Assembly (NCBI RefSeq): GCF_963678635.1
Contig: NC_087068.1
Coordinates: 1,304,001 to 1,368,000, forward strand
Source of the DNA: Symsagittifera roscoffensis
Taxonomy: Eukaryota; Xenacoelomorpha; Acoela; Convolutidae
Direction: 5' to 3'
DNA length: 64,000 nt
Position 1 is the first letter of the stretch. Each line of letters opens with the position of its first letter. Under the pieces are notes generated by a model that did not search any database, was not told the DNA's origin, and saw only the letters and a program-made list of their open reading frames with translations. The translations under genes and the position numbers were made by a program. Positions 43,601-58,600 of the stretch are shown piece by piece.

Positions 43601-46600
43601 CAAAACAAACAGCGTTACAAATTAAACCCTGATTGTTCCGACTACCTTTAACTGGCGTCTAATCATTTTTTGTCAGAACAAACGGCGTTACGAATTAAAC
43701 CCTGAATGTTCGACTAGCTTTAACTGCCGTCCAATCAACTTTTGTCAAAACAAATGGCATTACAAATTAAACCCGGAATGTTCCGACTACCTTTAACTGG
43801 CGTCCAATCATTTTTTGTCAAAACAAACGACGTTACGAATTAAACCCTGAAAGTTCCGACTACTTTTAACTGGCGTTCAATCATTTTTCGTCAAAACAAA
43901 CGGCGTTACGAATTAAACTCTGATTGTTCCGACTACTTTTAACTGGCATCCAATCATTTTTTGTCAAAACAAACGGCGTTATGATTTAAACTCTGAATGT
44001 TCCGACTACTTTTAACTGGCGTCCAATCGTTTTTTGTCAAAACAAACGACGTTACGAATTAAACCCTGAATGTTCCAATTACCTTTAACTGGCGTCCAAT
44101 CATTTTTTGTCAAAACAAACGGGGTTACGAATTAAACCCTGAATGTTCCGACTACCTTTAACTGGCGTCCAATCGTTTTTTGTCAAAACAAACGGCGTTA
44201 CGAATTAAACCCTAAATGTCCCGACTACCTTTAACTGGCGTCCAATCATTTTTTGTCAAAACAAACGGCGTTACGAATTAAACCCTGAATGTTCCGACTA
44301 CCTTAAGCTGGCGTCCAATAATTTTTTGTCAATACAAACGGCGTTACGATTTAAACCCTGAATGTTCCGACTACCTTTAACTGGCGTCCAATCATTTTTT
44401 GTCCAAACAAACGGCGTTACTAATTAAACCCTGATTGTTCCGACTACCTTTAACTGGCGTCCAATCATTTTTTGTCAAAACAAACAGCGTTACAAATTAA
44501 ACCCTGATTGTTCCGACTACCTTTAACTGGCGTCTAATCATTTTTTGTCAGAACAAACGGCGTTACGAATTAAACCCTGAATGTTCGACTAGCTTTAACT
44601 GCCGTCCAATCAACTTTTGTCAAAACAAATGGCATTACAAATTAAACCCGGAATGTTCCGACTACCTTTAACTGGCGTCCAATCATTTTTTGTCAAAACA
44701 AACGACGTTACGAATTAAACCCTGAAAGTTCCGACTACTTTTAACTGGCGTTCAATCATTTTTCGTCAAAACAAACGGCGTTACGAATTAAACTCTGATT
44801 GTTCCGACTACTTTTAACTGGCATCCAATCATTTTTTGTCAAAACAAACGGCGTTATGATTTAAACTCTGAATGTTCCGACTACTTTTAACTGGCGTCCA
44901 ATCGTTTTTTGTCAAAACAAACGACGTTACGAATTAAACCCTGAATGTTCCAATTACCTTTAACTGGCGTCCAATCTTTTTTTGTCAAAACAAACGGGGT
45001 TACGAATTAAACCCTGAATGTTCCGACTACCTTTAACTGGCGTCCAATCGTTTTTTGTCAAAACAAACAGCGTTACGAATTAAACCCTAAATGTCCCGAC
45101 TACCTTTAACTGGCGTCCAATCATTTTTTGTCAAAACAAACGGCGTTACGAATTAAACCCTGAATGTTCCGACTACCTTAAGCTGGCGTCCAATCATTTT
45201 TTGTCAATGCAAACGGCGTTACGATTTAAACCCTGAATGTTCCGACTACCTTTAACTGGCGTCCAATCATTTTTTGTCCAAACAAACGGCGTTACTAATT
45301 AAACCCTGATTGTTCCGACTACCTTTAACTGGCGTCCAATCATTTTTTGTCAAAACAAACAGCGTTACGAATTAAACCCTGATTGTTCCGACTACCTTTA
45401 ACTGACGTCTAATCATTTTTTGTCAGAACAAACGGCGTTACGAATTAAACCCTGAATGTTCGACTAGCTTTAACTGCCGTCCAATCAACTTTTGTCAAAA
45501 CAAATGGCAGTACAAATTAAACCCGGAATGTTCCGACTACTTTTAACTGGCATCCAATCATTTTTTGTCAAAACAAACGGCGTTATGATTTAAACTCTGA
45601 ATGTTCCGACTACCTTTAACTGGCGTCCAATCATTTTTTGTCAGAACAAACAGCGTTACGAATTAAACCCCGAATATTCCGACTGCCTTTAACTGGCGTC
45701 CAATCATTTTTTGTCAAAACAAACGGCGTTACGAATTAAACCCTGAATGTTTGACTAGCTTTAACTGCCGTCCAATCAACTTTTGTCAAAACAAATGGCA
45801 TTACAAATTAAACCCGGAATGTTCCGACTACCTTTAACTGGCGTCCAATCATTTTTTGTCAAAACAAACGGCGTTACGAATTAAACTCTGATTGTTCCGA
45901 CTACTTTTAACTGGCATCCAATCATTTTTTGTCAAAACAAACGGCGTTATGATTTAAACTCTGAATGTTCCGACTACCTTTAACTGGCGTCCAATCATTT
46001 TTTGTCAGAACAAACAGCGTTACGAATTAAACCCCGAATATTCCGACTGCCTTTAACTGGCGTCCAATCATTTTTTGTCAAAACAAACGGCGTTACGAAT
46101 TAAACTCTGATTGTTCCGACTACTTTTAACTGGCATCCAATCATTTTTTTCAAAACAAACGGCGTTATGATTTAAACTCTGAATGTTCCGACTACCTTTA
46201 ACTGGCGTCCAATCATTTTTTGTCAGAACAAACAGCGTTACGAATTAAACCCTGATTGTTCCGACTACTTTTAACTGGCATCCAATCATTTTTTGTCAAA
46301 ACAAACGGCGTTATGATTTAAACTCTGAATGTTCCGACTACCTTTAACTGGCGTCCAATCATTTTTTGTCAAAACAAACGGCGTTACGAATTAAACTCTG
46401 ATTGTTCCGACTACTTTTAACTGGCATCCAATCATTTTTTGTCAAAACAAACGGCGTTATGATTTAAACTCTGAATGTTCCGACTACCTTTAACTGGCGT
46501 CCAGTCATTTTTTGTCAGAACAAACAGCGTTACGAATTAAACCCCGAATATTCCGACTGCCTTTAACTGGCGTCCAATCATTTTTTGTCAAAACAAACGG

Positions 46601-49600
46601 CGTTACGAATTAAACTCTGATTGTTCCGACTACTTTTAACTGGCATCCAATCATTTTTTGTCAAAACAAACGGCGTTATGATTTAAACTCTGAATGTTCC
46701 GACTACCTTTAACTGGCGTCCAATCATTTTTTGTCAGAACAAACAGCGTTACGAATTAAACCCTGATTGTTCCGACTACTTTTAACTGGCCTCCAATCAT
46801 TTTTTGTCAAAACAAACGGCGTTATGATTTAAACTCTGAATGTTCCGACTACCTTTAACTGGCGTCCAATCATTTTTTGTCAAAACAAACGGCGTTACGA
46901 ATTAAACTCTGATTGTTCCGACTACTTTTAACTGGCATCCAATCATTTTTTGTCAAAACAAACGGCGTTATGATTTAAACTCTGAATGTTCCGACTACCT
47001 TTAACTGGCGTCCAGTCATTTTTTGTCAGAACAAACAGCGTTACGAATTAAACCCCGAATATTCCGACTGCCTTTAACTGGCGTCCAATCATTTTTTGTC
47101 AAAACAAACGGCGTTACGAATTAAACTCTGATTGTTCCGACTACTTTTAACTGGCATCCAATCATTTTTTGTCAAAACAAACGGCGTTATGATTTAAACT
47201 CTGAATGTTCCGACTACCTTTAACTGGCGTCCAATCATTTTTTGTCAGAACAAACAGCGTTACGAATTAAACCCTGATTGTTCCGACTACCTTTAACTGG
47301 CGTCCAATCATTTTTTGTCAAAACAAACAGCGTTACGAATTAAACCCTGATTGTTCCGACTACCTTTAACTGGCGTCTAATCATTTTTTGTCAGAACAAA
47401 CGGCGTTACGAATTAAACCCTGAATGTTCGACTAGCTTTAACTGCCGTCCAATCAACTTTTGTCAAAATAAATGGCATTACAAATTAAACCCGGAATGTT
47501 CCGACTACCTTTAACTGGCATTCAATCATTTTTTGTCAAAACAAACGACGTTACGAATTAAACCCTGAAAGTTCCGACTACTTTTAACTGGCGTCCAATC
47601 ATTTTTCGTCAAAACAAACGGCGTTACGAATTAAACTCTGATTGTTCCGACTACTTTTAACTGGCATCCAATCATTTTTTGTCAAAACAAACGGCGTTAT
47701 GATTTAAACTCTGAATGTTCCGACTACCTTTAACTGGCGTCCAATCATTTTTGTCAGAACAAACAGCGTTACGAATTAAACCCCGAATATTCCGACTGCC
47801 TTTAACTGGCGTCCAATCATTTTTTGTCAAAACAAACGGCGTTACGAATTAAACCCTGAATGTTCGACTAGCTTTAACTGCCGTCCAATCAACTTTTGTC
47901 AAAACAAATGGCATTACAAATTAAACCCGGAATGTTCCGACTATCTTTAACTGGCGTCCAATCATTTTTTGTCAAAACAAACGGCGTTACGAATTAAACT
48001 CTGATTGTTCCGACTACTTTTAACTGGCATCCAATCATTTTTTGTCAAAACAAACGGCGTTATGATTTAAACTCTGAATGTTCCGACTACCTTTAACTGG
48101 CGTCCAATCATTTTTTGTCAGAACAAACAGCGTTACGAATTAAACCCCGAATATTCCGACTGCCTTTTTGGCGTCCAATCATTTCTTGTCAAAACAAACG
48201 GCGTTACGAATTAAACTCTGATTGTTCCGACTACTTTTAACTGGCATCCAATCATTTTTTGTCAAAACAAACGGCGTTATGATTTAAACTCTGAATGTTC
48301 CGACTACCTTTAACTGGCGTCCAATCGTTTTTTGTCAAAACAAACGGCGTTACGAATTAAACCCTAAATGTCCCGACTACCTTTAACTGGCGTCCAATCA
48401 TTTTTTGTCAAAACAAACGGCGTTACGAATTAAACCCTGAATGTTCCGACTACCTTAAGCTGGCGTCCAATCATTTTTTGTCAATACAAACGGCGTTACG
48501 ATTTAAACCCTGAATGTTCCGACTACCTTTAACTGGCGTCCAATCATTTTTTGTCCAAACAAACGGCGTTACTAATTAAACCCTGATTGTTCCGACTACC
48601 TTTAACTGGCGTCCAATCATTTTTTGTCAAAACAAACAGTTTTACGAATTAAACCCTGATTGTTCCGACTACCTTTAACTGGCGTCTAATCATTTTTTGT
48701 CAGAACAAACGGCGTTACGAATTAAACCCTGAATGTTCGACTAGCTTTAACTGCCGTCCAATCAACTTTTGTCAAAACAAATGGCATTACAAATTAAACC
48801 CGGAATGTTCCGACTACCTTTAACTGGCGTCCAATCATTTTTTGTCAAAACAAACGACGTTACGAATTAAACCCTGAAAGTTCCGACTACTTTTAACTGG
48901 CGTCCAATCATTTTTCGTCAAAACAAACGGCGTTACGAATTAAACTCTGATTGTTCCGACTACTTTTAACTGGCGTCCAATCATTTTTTGTCAAAACAAA
49001 CGGCGTTACGAACTAAACCCTGAATGTTCCGACTACCTTTAACTGGCGTCCAATCAATTTTTGTCAAAACGAACGGCGTTACGAATTGAACCCTGAATGT
49101 TCTGACTACCTTTAACTGGCGTCCAATCATTTTTTGTCAAAATAATCGGCGTTACAATTTAAACCCTGAATGTTCCGACTACATTTAACTGGCGTCGATT
49201 CATTTTTGTCAAAACAAACGGCGTTACGAATTAAACCCTGAATGTTCCGAATACTTTTAACTGGCGTCCAATCATTTTTTGTCAAAATCAAACGGCGTTA
49301 TGAATTAAACCCTGAATGTTCCGACTACCTTTAACTGGCGTCCAATCATTTTTTGTCAAAACAAACGACGTTACGAATTAAACCCTGAATGTTCCGACTA
49401 CATTTAACTGGCGTCTAATCATTTTTTGTCAAAACAAACGGCGTTACGAATTAAACCCTGAATGTTACGACTACCTTTAACTGGCGTCCAATCATTTTTT
49501 GTCAAAAACAAACGGCGTTATGAATTAAACCCTGAATGTTCCGACTACCTTTAACTGGCGTCTAATCATTTTTTGTCAGAACGAACGGCGTTACGAATTG

Positions 49601-52600
49601 AACCCTGAATGTTCCGACTACCTTTAACTGGCGTCCAATCAATTTTGTCAAAACAAACGGCGTTACGAATTAAACTCTGAATGTTCCGACTACCTTTAAC
49701 TGGCATCTAATCATTTTTTTGTCAAAACAAACGGCGTTACGAATTAAACTCTGAATGTTCCGACTACCTTTAACTGGCGTCCAATCAATTTTTGTCAAAA
49801 CGAACGGCGTTACGAATTGAACCCTGAATGTTCTGACTACCTTTAACTGGCGTCAAATCATTTTTTGTCAAAATAATCGGCGTTACAATTTAAACCCTGA
49901 ATGTTCCGACTACATTTAACTGGCGTCGATTCATTTTTGTCAAAACAAACGGCGTTACGATTTAAACCCTGAATGTTCCGACTACCTTTAATTGGCGTCC
50001 AATCTTTTTTTGTCAAAAACAAACGGCGTTATGAATTAAACCCTGAATGTTCCGACTACCTTTAACTGGCGTCTAATCATTTTTTGTCAGAACAAACGGC
50101 GTTACGAATTAAACCCTGAATGTTCGACTAGCTTTAACTGCCGTCCAATCAACTTTTGTCAAAACAAATGGCATTACAAATTAAACCCTAAATGTTCCGA
50201 CTACCTTTAACTGGCGTCCAATCATTTTTGTCAAAACAAACGGCGTTACGAATTAAACTCTGAATGTTCCGACTACCTTTAACTGGCATCTAATCATTTT
50301 TTTGTCAAAAGAAACGATGTTACGAATTAAACTCTGAATGTTCCGACTACCTTTAACTGGCGTCCAATCAATTTTGTCAGAACAAACAGCGTTACGAATT
50401 AAACCCCAAATATTCCGACTGCCTTTAACTGGCGTCCAATCTTTTTTTGTCAAAACAAACGGCGTTACGAATTAAAACCAGAAAAATCCGACTACCTTTA
50501 ACTGCCGTCCAATCATTTTTTGTCAAAACAAACGGCGTTACGAATTAAACCCTGAATGTTCCGACTATCTTTAACTGGCGTCCAATCAATTTTTGTCAAA
50601 ATAAACGGCGTTACGAATTAAACCCTGAATGTTCGACTACCTTTAACTGGTGTCCAATCATTTTTTGTCAGAACAAACAGCGTTACGAATTAAAACCAGA
50701 AAAATCCGACTACCTTTAACTGCCGTCCAATCATTTTTTGTCAAAACAAACGGCGTTACGAATTAAACCCTGAATGTTCCGACTACCTTTAACTGGCGTC
50801 CAATCAATTTTTGTCAAAATAAACGGCGTTACGAATTAAACCCTGAATGTTCGACTACCTTTAACTGGTGTCCAATCATTTTTTGTCAGAACAAACAGCG
50901 TTACGAATCAAACCCCGAATATTCCGACTGCCTTTACCTGGCGTCCAATCATTTTTTGTCAAAACAAACGGCGTTACGAATTAAAACCAGAATGTTCCGA
51001 CTACCTTTAACTGCCGTCCAATTAATTTTTGTCAAAACAAACGGCGTTACGAATTAAACCCTGAATGTTCCGACTACCTTTAACTGGCGTCTAATCATTT
51101 TTTGTCAGAACAAACGGCGTTACGAATTAAACCCTGAATGTTCAACTACCTTTAACTGCCGTCCAATCAACTTTTGTCAAAACAAATGGCATTACAATTT
51201 AAACCCTGAATGTTCCGACTACCTTTAACTGGCGTCCAATCTTTTTTTTATCAAAACAAACGGCATTACGAATTAAACTTTGAATGTTCCGACTACCTTT
51301 AACTGCCGTCCAATTATTTTTTGTCAAAACAAACGGCGTTACGAATTAAACCCTGAATGTTCCGACTACCTTTAACTGGCGTCTAATCATTTTTTGTCAG
51401 AACAAACGGCGTTACGAATTAAACCCTGAATGTTCAACTACCTTTAATTGCCGTCCAATCAACTTTTGTCAAAACAAATGGCATTACAATTTAAACCCTG
51501 AATGTTCCGACTACCTTTAACTGGCGTCCAATCTTTTTTGTCAAAACAAACGGCGTTACGAATTAAACTCTGAATGTTCCGACTACCTTTAACTGGCATC
51601 TAATCATTTTTTTGTCAAAACAAACGGCGTTACGAATTAAACTCTGAATGTTCCGACTACCTTTAACTGGCGTCCAATCATTTTTTGTCAGAACAAACAG
51701 CGTTACGAATTCAACCCCGAATATTCCGACTGCCTTTAACTGGCGTCCAATCATTTTTTGGCAAAACAAACGGCGTTACGAATTAAAACCAGAATGTTCC
51801 GACTACCTTTAACTGCCGTCCAATCATTTTTTGTCAAAACAAACGGCGTTACGAATTAAACCCTGAATGTTCCGACTACCTTTAACTGGCGTCCAATCAT
51901 TTTTTGTCAAAATAAACGGCGTTACGAATTAAACTCTGAATGTTCCCACTACCTTTAACTGGCGTCCAATCATTTTTTGTCAAAACAAACGACGTTACGA
52001 ATTAAACCCTGAATGTTCCGACTACCTTTAACTGGCGTCCAATCATTTTTGTGAAAACAAACGGCGTTACAAATTAAACCAAGAATATTCCGACTGCCTT
52101 TGACTGGCGTCCAATCATTTTTTGTCAAAACAAACGGCGTTACGAATTAAAACCAGAATGTTCCGACTACCTTTAACTGCCGTCCAATCGTTTTTTGTCA
52201 AAACAAACGGCGTTACGAATTAAACCCTGAATGTTCCGACTACCTTTAACTGGCGTCCAATCATTTTTTGTCAAAACAAACGGCATTACGAATTAAACTC
52301 TGAATGTTCCCACTACCTTTAACTGGCGTCCAATCATTTTTTGTCAAAACAAACGACGTTACGAATTAAACTCTGAATGTTCCGACTACCTTTAACTGGC
52401 GTCCAATCATTTTTTGTCAAAACAAACAGCGTTACGAAATAAACCAAGAATATTCCGACTGCCTTTAACTGGCGTCCAATCATTTTTTGTCAAAACAAAC
52501 GGCGTTACGAATTAAAACCAGAATGTTCCGACTACCTTTAACTGCCGTCCAATCATTTTTTATCAAAACAAACGGCGTTACGAATTAAACCCTGAATGTT

Positions 52601-55600
52601 CCGACTACCTTTAACTGGCGTCCAATCGTTTTTTGTCAAAACAAACGGCATTACGAATTAAACTCTGAATGTTCCCACTACCTTTAACTGGCGTCCAATC
52701 ATTTTTGTCAAAACAAACCGCGTTACGAATTAAACTCTGAATGTTACGACTACCTTTAACTGGCATCTAATCATTTTTTTGTCAAAACAAATGGCGTTAC
52801 GAATTAAACTCTGAATGTTCCGACTACCTTTAACTGGCGTCCAATCATTTTTTGTCAGAACAAACAGCGTTACGAATTAAACCCCGAATATTCCGACTGC
52901 CTTTAACTGGCGTTCAATCATTTTTTGTCAAAACAAACGGCGTTACGAATTAAAACCAGAATGTTCCGACTACCTTTAACTGCCGTCCAATCATTTTTTG
53001 TCAAAACAAACGGCGTTACGAATTAAACCCTGAATGTCCCTACTACCTTTAACTGGCGTCTAATCATTTTTTGTCAGAACAAACGGCGTTACGAATTAAA
53101 CCCTGAATGTTCGACTACCTTTAACTGCCGTCCAATCAAATTTTGTCAAAACAAATGGCATTACAAATTAAACCCTGAATGTTCCGACTACCTTTAACTG
53201 GCGTCCAATCATTTTTGTCAAAACAAACGGCGTTACGAATTAAACTCTGAATGTTCCGACTACCTTTAACTGGCATCTAATCATTTTTTTGTCAAAACAT
53301 ACGGCGTTACGAATTAAACTCTGAATGTTCCCACTACCTTTAACTGGCGTCCAATCATTTTTTGTCAAAACAAACGACGTTACGAATTAAACCCTGAATG
53401 TTCCGACTACCTTTAACTGGCGTCCAATCATTTTTGTCAAAACAAACGGCGTTACGAATTAAACTCTGAATGTTCCGACTACCTTTAACTGGCATCCAAT
53501 CATTTTTTGTCAAAACAAACGGCGTTATGATTTAAACTCTGAATGTTCCGACTACCTTTAACTGGCGTCCAATCATTTTTTGTCAAAACAAACAGCGTTA
53601 CGAAATAAACCAAGAATATTCCGACTGCCTTTAACTGGCGTCCAATCATTTTTTGTCAAAACAAACGGCGTTACGAATTAAAACCAGAATGTTCCGACTA
53701 CCTTTAACTGCCGTCCAATCATTTTTTGTCAAAACAAACGGCGTTACGAATTAAACCCTGAATGTTCCCACTACCTTTAACTGGCGTCCAATCATTTTTT
53801 GTCAAAACAAACGGCATTACGAATTAAACTTTGAATGTTCCCACTACCTTTAACTGGCGTCCAATCATTTTTTTGTCAAAACAAACGGCGTTGCGAATTA
53901 AACACTGAATGTTCCGACTACCTTTTACTGGCGAAGAGTCATTTTTTGTCAAAACAAACGGCGTTACGAATTAAACCCCGAATGTTCCGACTGCCTTTAA
54001 CTGGCGTCCAATCATTTTTTGTCAAAACAAACGTCGTTACGAACTAAACCCTGAATGTTTCGACTACCTTTAACTGGCGTCCAATCAATTTTTGTCAAAA
54101 CAAACGACGTTACGAATTAAACCCTGAATGTTCCAACTATCTTTAACTGGCGTTCAATCATTTTTTGTCAAAACAAACGGGTTTACGAATTAAACCCTGA
54201 ATGTTCCGACTACCTTTAACTGGCGTCCAATCGTTTTTTGTCAAAATAAACGGCGTTACGAATTAAACCCTAAATGTTCGACTACCTTTAACTGCCCTCC
54301 AATCAACTTTTGTCAAAACAAATGGCATTACAAATTAAACCCTGAATGTTCCGACTACCTTTAACTGGCGTCCAATCAATTTTGTCAAAACAAACGGCGT
54401 TACGAATTAAACTCTGAATGTTCCGACTACCTTTAACTGGCATCTAATCATTTTTTTGTCAAAACAAACGGCGTTACGAATTAAACTCTGAATGTTCCCA
54501 CTACCTTTAATTGGCGTCCAATCATTTTTTTGTCAAAACAAACGACGTTACGAATTAAACCCTGAATGTTCCGACTACCTTTAACTGGCGTCCAATCATT
54601 TTTGTCAAAAAAAACGGCGTTACGAATTAAACTCTGAATGTTCCGACTACCTTTAACTGGCATCCAATCATTTTTTTGTCAAAACAAACGGCGTTATGAT
54701 TTAAACTCTGAATGTTCCGACTACCTTTAACTGGCGTCCAATCATTTTTTGTCAAAACAAACAGCGTTACAAAATAAACCAAGAATATTCCGACTGCCTT
54801 TAACTGGCGTCCAATCATTTTTTGTCAAAACAAACGGCGTTACGAATTAAAACCAGAATGTTCCGACTACCTTTAACTGCCGTCCAATCATTTTTTGTCA
54901 AAACAAACGGCGTTACGAATTAAACCCTGAATGTTCCCACTACCTTTAACTGGCGTCCAATCATTTTTTTGTCAAAACAAACGGCATTACGAATTAAACT
55001 TTGAATGTTCCCACTACCTTTAACTGGCGTCCAATCATTTTTTTGTCAAAACAAACGGCATTACGATTTAAACTTTGAATGTTCCCACTACCTTTATCTG
55101 GCGTCCATCATTTTTTGTCAAAACAAACGGCGTTACGAATTAAACCCTGAATGTTCCGACTGCCTTTAACTGGCGTCCAATCAATATTTGTCAAAACAAA
55201 CGGCATCTAGAATTAAACCCTGAATGTTCCGACTACCTTTAACTGGCGTGTAATCATTTTTTGTCAAAACAAACGGCGTTACGAATTAAACCTTGAATGT
55301 TCCGACTAGCTTTAACTGGCGTCCATTCATTTTTGTCAAAACAAAAGGCGTTACGAATTAAACCCTGAATGTTCCGACTACCTTTAACTGGCGTCCAATC
55401 ATTTTTTGTCAAAACAAACGGCGTTACGAATTAAACCCTGAAAGTTCCGACTACTTTTATCTGGCGTCCAATCAATTTTTGTCAAAACAAACGGCGTTAA
55501 GAATTAAACCCTGAATGTTCCGACTACCTTTAACTGGCGTCCAATCATTTTTTGTCAAAACAAATGGCGTTACGAAATAAACCCCGAGTTTTCCGACTGC

Positions 55601-58600
55601 CTTTAACTGGCGTACAATCATTTTTTGTCAAAACAAACGGCGTTACGAATTAAACCCTGAAAGTTCCGACTACTTTTATCTGGCGTCCAATCAATTTTTG
55701 TCAAAACAAACGGCGTTAAGAATTAAACCCTGAATGTTCCGACTACCTTTAACTGGCGTCCAATCATTTTTTGTCAAAACAAATGGCGTTACGAAATAAA
55801 CCCCGAGTTTTCCGACTGCCTTTAACTGGCGTACAATCATTTTTTGTCAAAACAAACGGCGTTACGAATTAAACCCTCAATGTTCCGACTGCCTTTAACT
55901 GGCGTCCAATCATTATTTGTCAAAACAAACGGCGTTAAGAATTAAACCCTGAATGTTCCGACTACCTTTGACTGGCGTCCAATCATTTTTTGTCAAAACA
56001 AACGGCGTTACGAATTAAACCCCGAGTGTTCCGACTGCCTTTAACTGGCGTACAATCGTTTTTTGTCAAAACAAACGGCGTTACGAATTAAACCCTGATC
56101 GTTCCGACTACCTTTAACTGGCGTCCAATCATTTTTTATCAAAACAAACGGCGTTACGAACTAAACCCTGAATGTTCCGACTGCCTTTAACTGGCGTCCA
56201 ATCATTTTTTTGTCAAAACAATCGGCGTTACGAATCAAACCCTGAATGTTCCGACTACCTTTAACTGCCGTCCAATCATTTTTTGTCAAAACAAAAGGCG
56301 TTACAAATTAAACCCTGAATGTTTCGACTACCTTTAACTCGCGTCCAATCATTTTTTGTCAAAACAATCGGCGTTACGAATCAAACCCTGAATGTTCCGA
56401 CTACCTTTAACTGCCGTCCAATCATTTTTTGTCAAAACAAAAGGCGTTACAAATTAAACCCTGAATGTTTCGACTACCTTTAACTCGCGTCCAATCATTT
56501 TTTGTCAAAACAAACGGCGCTACAAATTAAACCCTGAATGTTCCGACTACCTTTAACTGCCGTCCAATCATTTTTTATCAAAAGAAACGGCGTTACAAAT
56601 TAAACCCTGAATGTTCCGACTACCTTTAACTGCCGTCCAATCATTTTTTGTCAAAACAAAAGGCGTTACAAATTAAACCCTGAATGTTTCGACTACCTTT
56701 AACTCGCGTCCAATCATTTTTTGTCAAAACAAACGGCGCTACAAATTGAACCCTGAATGTTCCGACTACCTTTAACTGGCGTCCAATCATTTTTTGTCAA
56801 AACAAACGGCGTTACAAATTAAACCCCGAATGTTCCGACTACCTTTAACTGGCGTCCAATAATTTTTTGTCAAAACAAACGACGTTACGAAATAAACCCT
56901 GAATGTTCCGACTACCTTTAACTGGCGTCCAATCATTTTTTGTCAAAACAAACGGCGTTACGAATTAAACCCTGAATGTTCCGACTACCTTTGACTGGCA
57001 TCCAATCATTTTTTGTCAAAACAAACGGCGTTACGAATTAAACCCTGAATGTTCCGACTACCTTCAACTCGCGTCCAATCATTTTTTTGTCAAAACAAAC
57101 GGCGCTACAAATTAAACCCTGAATGTTCCGACTACCTTTAACTGCCGTCCAATCATTTTTTATCAAAAGAAACGGCGTTACAAATTAAACCCTGAATGTT
57201 CCGACTACCTTAACTGCCGTCCAATCATTTTTTGTCAAAACAAAAGGCGTTACAAATTAAACCCTGAATGTTTCGACTACCTTTAACTCGCGTCCAATCA
57301 TTTTTTGTCAAAACAAACGGCGCTACAAATTGAACCCTGAATGTTCCGACTACCTTTAACTGGCGTCCAATCATTTTTTGTCAAAACAAACGGCGTTACA
57401 AATTAAACCCCGAATGTTCCGACTACCTTTAACTGGCGTCCAATCATTTTTTGTCAAAACAAACGACGTTACGAAATAAACCCTGAATGTTCCGACTACC
57501 TTTAACTGGCGTCCAGTCATTTTTTGTCAAAACAAACGGCGTTACGAATTAAACCCTGAATGTTCCGACTACCTTCAACTCGCGTCCAATCATTTTTTTG
57601 TCAAAACAAACGGCGCTACAAATTAAACCCTGAATGTTCCGACTACCTTTAACTGCCGTCCAATCATTTTTTATCAAAAGAAACGGCGTTACAAATTAAA
57701 CCCTGAATGTTCCGACTACCTTTAACTGCCGTCCAATCATTTTTTGTCAAAACAAAAGGCGTTACAAATTAAACCCTGAATGTTTCGACTACCTTTAACT
57801 CGCGTCCAATCATTTTTTGTCAAAACAAACGGCGCTACAAATTGAACCCTGAATGTTCCGACTACCTTTAACTGGAGTCCAATCATTTTTTGTCAAAACA
57901 AACGGCGTTACAAATTAAACCCCGAATGTTCCGACTACCTTTAACTGGCGTCCAATCATTTTTTGTCAAAACAAACGACGTTACGAAATAAACCCTGAAT
58001 GTTCCGACTACCTTTAACTGGCGTCCAATCATTTTTTGTCAAAACAAACGGCGTTACGAATTAAACCCTGAATGTTCCGACTACCTTTGACTGGCATCCA
58101 ATCATTTTTTGTCAAAACAAACGGCGTTACGAATTAAACCCTGAATGTTCCGACTACCTTCAACTCGCGTCCAATCATTTTTTTGTCAAAACAAACGGCG
58201 CTACGAATTGAACCCTGAATGTTCCGACTACCTTTAACTGGCGTCCAATCATTTTTTGTCAAAACAAACGGCGTTACGAATTAAACCCCGAATGTTCCGA
58301 CTACCTTTAACTGGCGTCCAATCATTTTTTGTCAAAACAAACGACGTTACGAAATAAACCCTGAATGTTCCGACTACCTTTAACTGGCGTCCAATCATTT
58401 TTTGTCAAAACAAACGGCGTTACGAATTAAACCCTGAATGTTCCGACTGCCTTTAACTGGCGTCCAATGATTATTTGTCAAAACAAACGGCGTTAAGAAT
58501 TAAACCCTGAATGTTCCGACTACCTTTAACTGGCGTCCAATCATTTTTTGTCAAAACAAACGGCGTTACAAATTAAACCCCGAGTGTTCCGACTGCCTTT

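Noticed and set aside
38766-54818. Minus-strand ORFs of 60-70 codons (MIGRQLKVVGTF...-like)
   Set aside because: They are read-throughs of the satellite monomer; length depends on chance loss of repeat stops, and no start or conservation supports coding.
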